64,000 nt of DNA from DATLGB01 sp038258425. Lineage in GTDB: Bacteria > Actinomycetota > Thermoleophilia > Solirubrobacterales > Solirubrobacteraceae. The stretch is taken from the NCBI GenBank assembly GCA_038258425.1, contig JBBSPV010000002.1:116807-180806 (forward strand), given 5' to 3'. Below, piece after piece: positions 62,033 to 64,000 of the stretch. Under the pieces are notes generated by a model. That model did not search any database. It saw only the letters and a list, made by a program, of their open reading frames with translations, and had not been told where the DNA came from. Made by a program: the position numbers and the translations under genes. Each line of letters begins with the position of its first letter. The stretch's first letter is position 1.

Positions 62033-63856
62033 ATGGCCGCCCAGGACCACATCCGCAACTTCTGCATCATCGCCCACATCGACCACGGGAAGTCGACGCT
62101 GGCGGACCGCATCCTGGAGATGACCCAGACCGTGGACCCGCGGGCCATGCGTGCCCAGGTGCTGGACTCGATGGACCTCGAGCGCGAGCGCGGGATCACC
62201 ATCAAGGCCCGCGCCGTTCGGGTGCAGTACGTCGCGCGCGACGGCGAGACCTATCAACTGCAGCTCATCGACACCCCGGGCCACGTCGACTTCACCTACG
62301 AGGTCTCACGCTCCCTGGCCGCGTGCGAGGGCGCGCTGCTCGTCGTGGACGCCTCTCAGGGTGTCGAGGCGCAGACGCTGGCCAACACCTACCTCGCCGT
62401 GGAGGGCGGCCTCGAGCTGATCCCGTGCCTGAACAAGGTCGACCTGCCCGGGGCCGAGCCCGAGCGCGTCGCCGGCGAGGTCGCCGAGCTGCTCGGGGAG
62501 CCCGGCGACGACGTGCGCCGGATCTCCGCGAAGACCGGGGAGGGGGTGCTCGACGTCCTCGAGGAGCTCGTGCAGCGCGTCCCGCCGCCCCGCGGCGATC
62601 CGGAGGCGCCCCCGCGCGCCCTGATCTTCGACTCGGAGTTCGACCAGTACCGCGGCGTCGTCGCCTACATCCGCGTGGTCGACGGGACCTTCCGCAAGGG
62701 CGCCGCGATCCGCGCGCTCGCGGCGGGCACCGAGGCCGACATCGACGACATCGGCTTCTTCACGCCGGCCATGGTCGCCGCCGGCGCGCTCGGCGCGGGC
62801 GAGGTCGGCTATCTGATCACGGGCGTCAAGGACGTCACCCGCCTGCGGGTCGGCGACACGCTGACCGTCTCGGGCAAGGCCGGCGCGACCGAGCCGCTGC
62901 CGGGCTATCGCGACGTCAAGCCGATGGTCTTCTGCGGGCTCTTTCCCATCGAGCAGAACCAGTTCCCCGAACTGCGCGACGCGCTGGAGAAGCTGACCCT
63001 CAACGACGCCGCCCTGCAGTGGGAGCCCGAGACCTCCGACGCGCTCGGCTTCGGCTTCCGCTGCGGCTTCCTCGGGCTGCTGCACATGGACATCGTGCGC
63101 GAGCGGCTCGAGCGCGAGTACGACCTCGACCTCATGGCCACCATGCCCTCCGTCGAGTTCGAGGTCGAGCTCACCGACGGCGAGGTGCTCGAGGTCCACA
63201 ACCCCACGGAGTACCCCGACCCGTCCCGGATCGAAGAGGTGCGTGAGCCCTACGTGCGGGCCAACGTGCTGTCGCCGAAGGAGTACATCGGCCAGATCAT
63301 GGAGCTCTGCCAGGACAAGCGGGGTGTCCATCAGGGGATGCACTTCCTCTCCGCCGACCGCGTCCAGGTCACCTACGATCTGCCCCTGGCCGAGATCGTG
63401 CTCGACTTCTTCGACCAGCTGAAGTCGCGCACCCGCGGCTACGCATCGCTGGACTACGAGCCGATCGGGCTGCGGCCGTCCGAGCTCGTCAAGCTCGACG
63501 TGCTGCTCTCCGGCGACGTGGTGGACGCCCTCTCGATGGTCGTGCACCGCGACAAGGCCTACGACGTCGGCCGCACGCTCGCGGAGAAGCTTCGCCAGAA
63601 GATCCCGCGCCAGCAGTTCGACGTCCCCATCCAGGCCGCGATCGGCGCCAAGATCGTCGCGCGCGAGACGGTGAAGGCCTACCGCAAGGACGTCACCGCC
63701 AAGTGCTACGGGGGTGACATCAGCCGCAAGCGCAAGCTGCTCGAGCGGCAGAAGGAGGGCAAGAAGCGCATGAAGCAGGTCGGGCGCATCGAGGTCCCGC
63801 AGGAGGCGTTCCTCGCGGTGCTCGAGCTCGGCGACAGCGCCAACGGCCGGGCCTGA
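62033..63856 (+). CDS. lepA: Elongation factor 4 (LepA)
   Basis: A 607-residue translational GTPase. G1 AHIDHGKS, the switch I region RGITIKA, G3 DTPGHVDF and G4 NKVDLP, followed by domains II, III, V and the LepA-specific C-terminal domain ending with YGGDISRKRKLLERQKEGKKRMK. It back-translocates stalled ribosomes. TAAGCT (62014-62019) overlaps the murJ stop and ends 13 bases before ATG. Confidence 0.97.
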   Translation: MAAQDHIRNFCIIAHIDHGKSTLADRILEMTQTVDPRAMRAQVLDSMDLERERGITIKARAVRVQYVARDGETYQLQLIDTPGHVDFTYEVSRSLAACEGALLVVDASQGVEAQTLANTYLAVEGGLELIPCLNKVDLPGAEPERVAGEVAELLGEPGDDVRRISAKTGEGVLDVLEELVQRVPPPRGDPEAPPRALIFDSEFDQYRGVVAYIRVVDGTFRKGAAIRALAAGTEADIDDIGFFTPAMVAAGALGAGEVGYLITGVKDVTRLRVGDTLTVSGKAGATEPLPGYRDVKPMVFCGLFPIEQNQFPELRDALEKLTLNDAALQWEPETSDALGFGFRCGFLGLLHMDIVRERLEREYDLDLMATMPSVEFEVELTDGEVLEVHNPTEYPDPSRIEEVREPYVRANVLSPKEYIGQIMELCQDKRGVHQGMHFLSADRVQVTYDLPLAEIVLDFFDQLKSRTRGYASLDYEPIGLRPSELVKLDVLLSGDVVDALSMVVHRDKAYDVGRTLAEKLRQKIPRQQFDVPIQAAIGAKIVARETVKAYRKDVTAKCYGGDISRKRKLLERQKEGKKRMKQVGRIEVPQEAFLAVLELGDSANGRA

Positions 63857-63857
63857 G

Positions 63858-63872
63858 CGCCGCCGGGCGGCG
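63858..63872 (+). terminator. Short hairpin after lepA
   Basis: Six-base stem CGCCGC / GCGGCG with loop CGG, 2 bases after the lepA stop. It is short, so only weakly supported. Confidence 0.3.
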
Positions 63873-63894
63873 GACCGGACTCAGGGGGCCGGGC

Positions 63895-64000
63895 TCAGGA
63901 CGCCGGCGCCGACGGCGCGGGGGCGGGTGCCGCCGGGGTGGCGGCCGGGGCCGCGGGAGCGGGCGCCGGGGCCGCCGGTGTGGCGGCCGGCGCCGGGCTC
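63895..64000 (-). CDS. C-terminal end of an Ala/Pro-rich protein (truncated by the window)
   Basis: Reading leftwards from the window edge, the frame that ends at TGA (63897 to 63895) encodes 34 residues made almost only of Ala, Pro, Thr and Ser, with the block PAATPAAPAPAPAA repeated twice. This is typical of a disordered C-terminal tail of an actinobacterial envelope protein. The domain that would identify it lies outside. It is convergent with lepA. Confidence 0.5.
   Translation of the reverse strand, partial: SPAPAATPAAPAPAPAAPAATPAAPAPAPSAPAS

Overview
The window is a chromosomal segment of a very GC-rich actinobacterium. The gene order, many leaderless-looking starts, Ala/Pro-rich secreted proteins and a characteristic basic C-terminal segment on one exported protein suggest the class Thermoleophilia, order Solirubrobacterales. 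That assignment is an inference from recall, not from a search. The left edge cuts an MFS exporter and the right edge cuts an Ala/Pro-rich protein. No IS element, prophage, CRISPR array or rRNA is visible. No stretch longer than about 240 bases lacks a gene or an identifiable element; the largest gaps are 14683-14913 and 16783-17018.

Layout, left part (1-24.5 kb), accessory and metabolic: MFS exporter with TetR; a membrane Ser/Thr kinase divergent from NudC; a secreted acid phosphatase and an Rpf-like muralytic enzyme; a MaoC hydratase / FabG4 / thiolase set arranged like htdX-fabG4-fadA2 of Mycobacterium; an AlkA-type glycosylase; a RecQ helicase carrying a phosphoribosyltransferase-like tail; GIY-YIG protein; cold-shock protein and low-molecular-weight phosphatase; aldo/keto reductase divergent from a fructosamine-kinase-like gene; tRNA-His; a TetR / quinone oxidoreductase / TetR / MMPL transporter block with visible dyad operators; DoxX; an SDR; and a secreted beta-helix protein.

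Right part (24.5-64 kb), core: tig-clpP-clpX; an XRE regulator plus nucleotidyltransferase pair; a helix-hairpin-helix endonuclease; valS-folC with two small membrane proteins; ndk-maf; the rod-shape set mreBCD-mrdA-rodA running into rng-rplU-rpmA; obgE; proBA-nadD-rsfS; an SDR/zinc dehydrogenase pair; tRNA-Ala with an intron-type PD-(D/E)XK endonuclease whose reading frame runs through the tRNA; leuS; comEA-comEC-holA; an NlpC/P60-like protein; rpsT divergent from murJ; and lepA. Together these supply protein quality control, cell elongation, ribosome biogenesis, proline and NAD synthesis, DNA uptake and peptidoglycan lipid II flipping.

The most striking recurring signal is promoter architecture. 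More than twenty genes have a TANNNT hexamer ending 6-13 bases before the start codon and no Shine-Dalgarno sequence, so they are probably leaderless. Four divergent pairs are separated by only 22-28 bp and share the TA of two face-to-face -10 hexamers. Other items worth following are the tRNA-overlapping homing-type endonuclease, a phosphatase gene with no canonical start codon directly after the cspA stop, the XRE/nucleotidyltransferase module with its operator, and a hairpin-rich DNA segment inserted in frame in valS that resembles a tandem repeat at the end of obgE.
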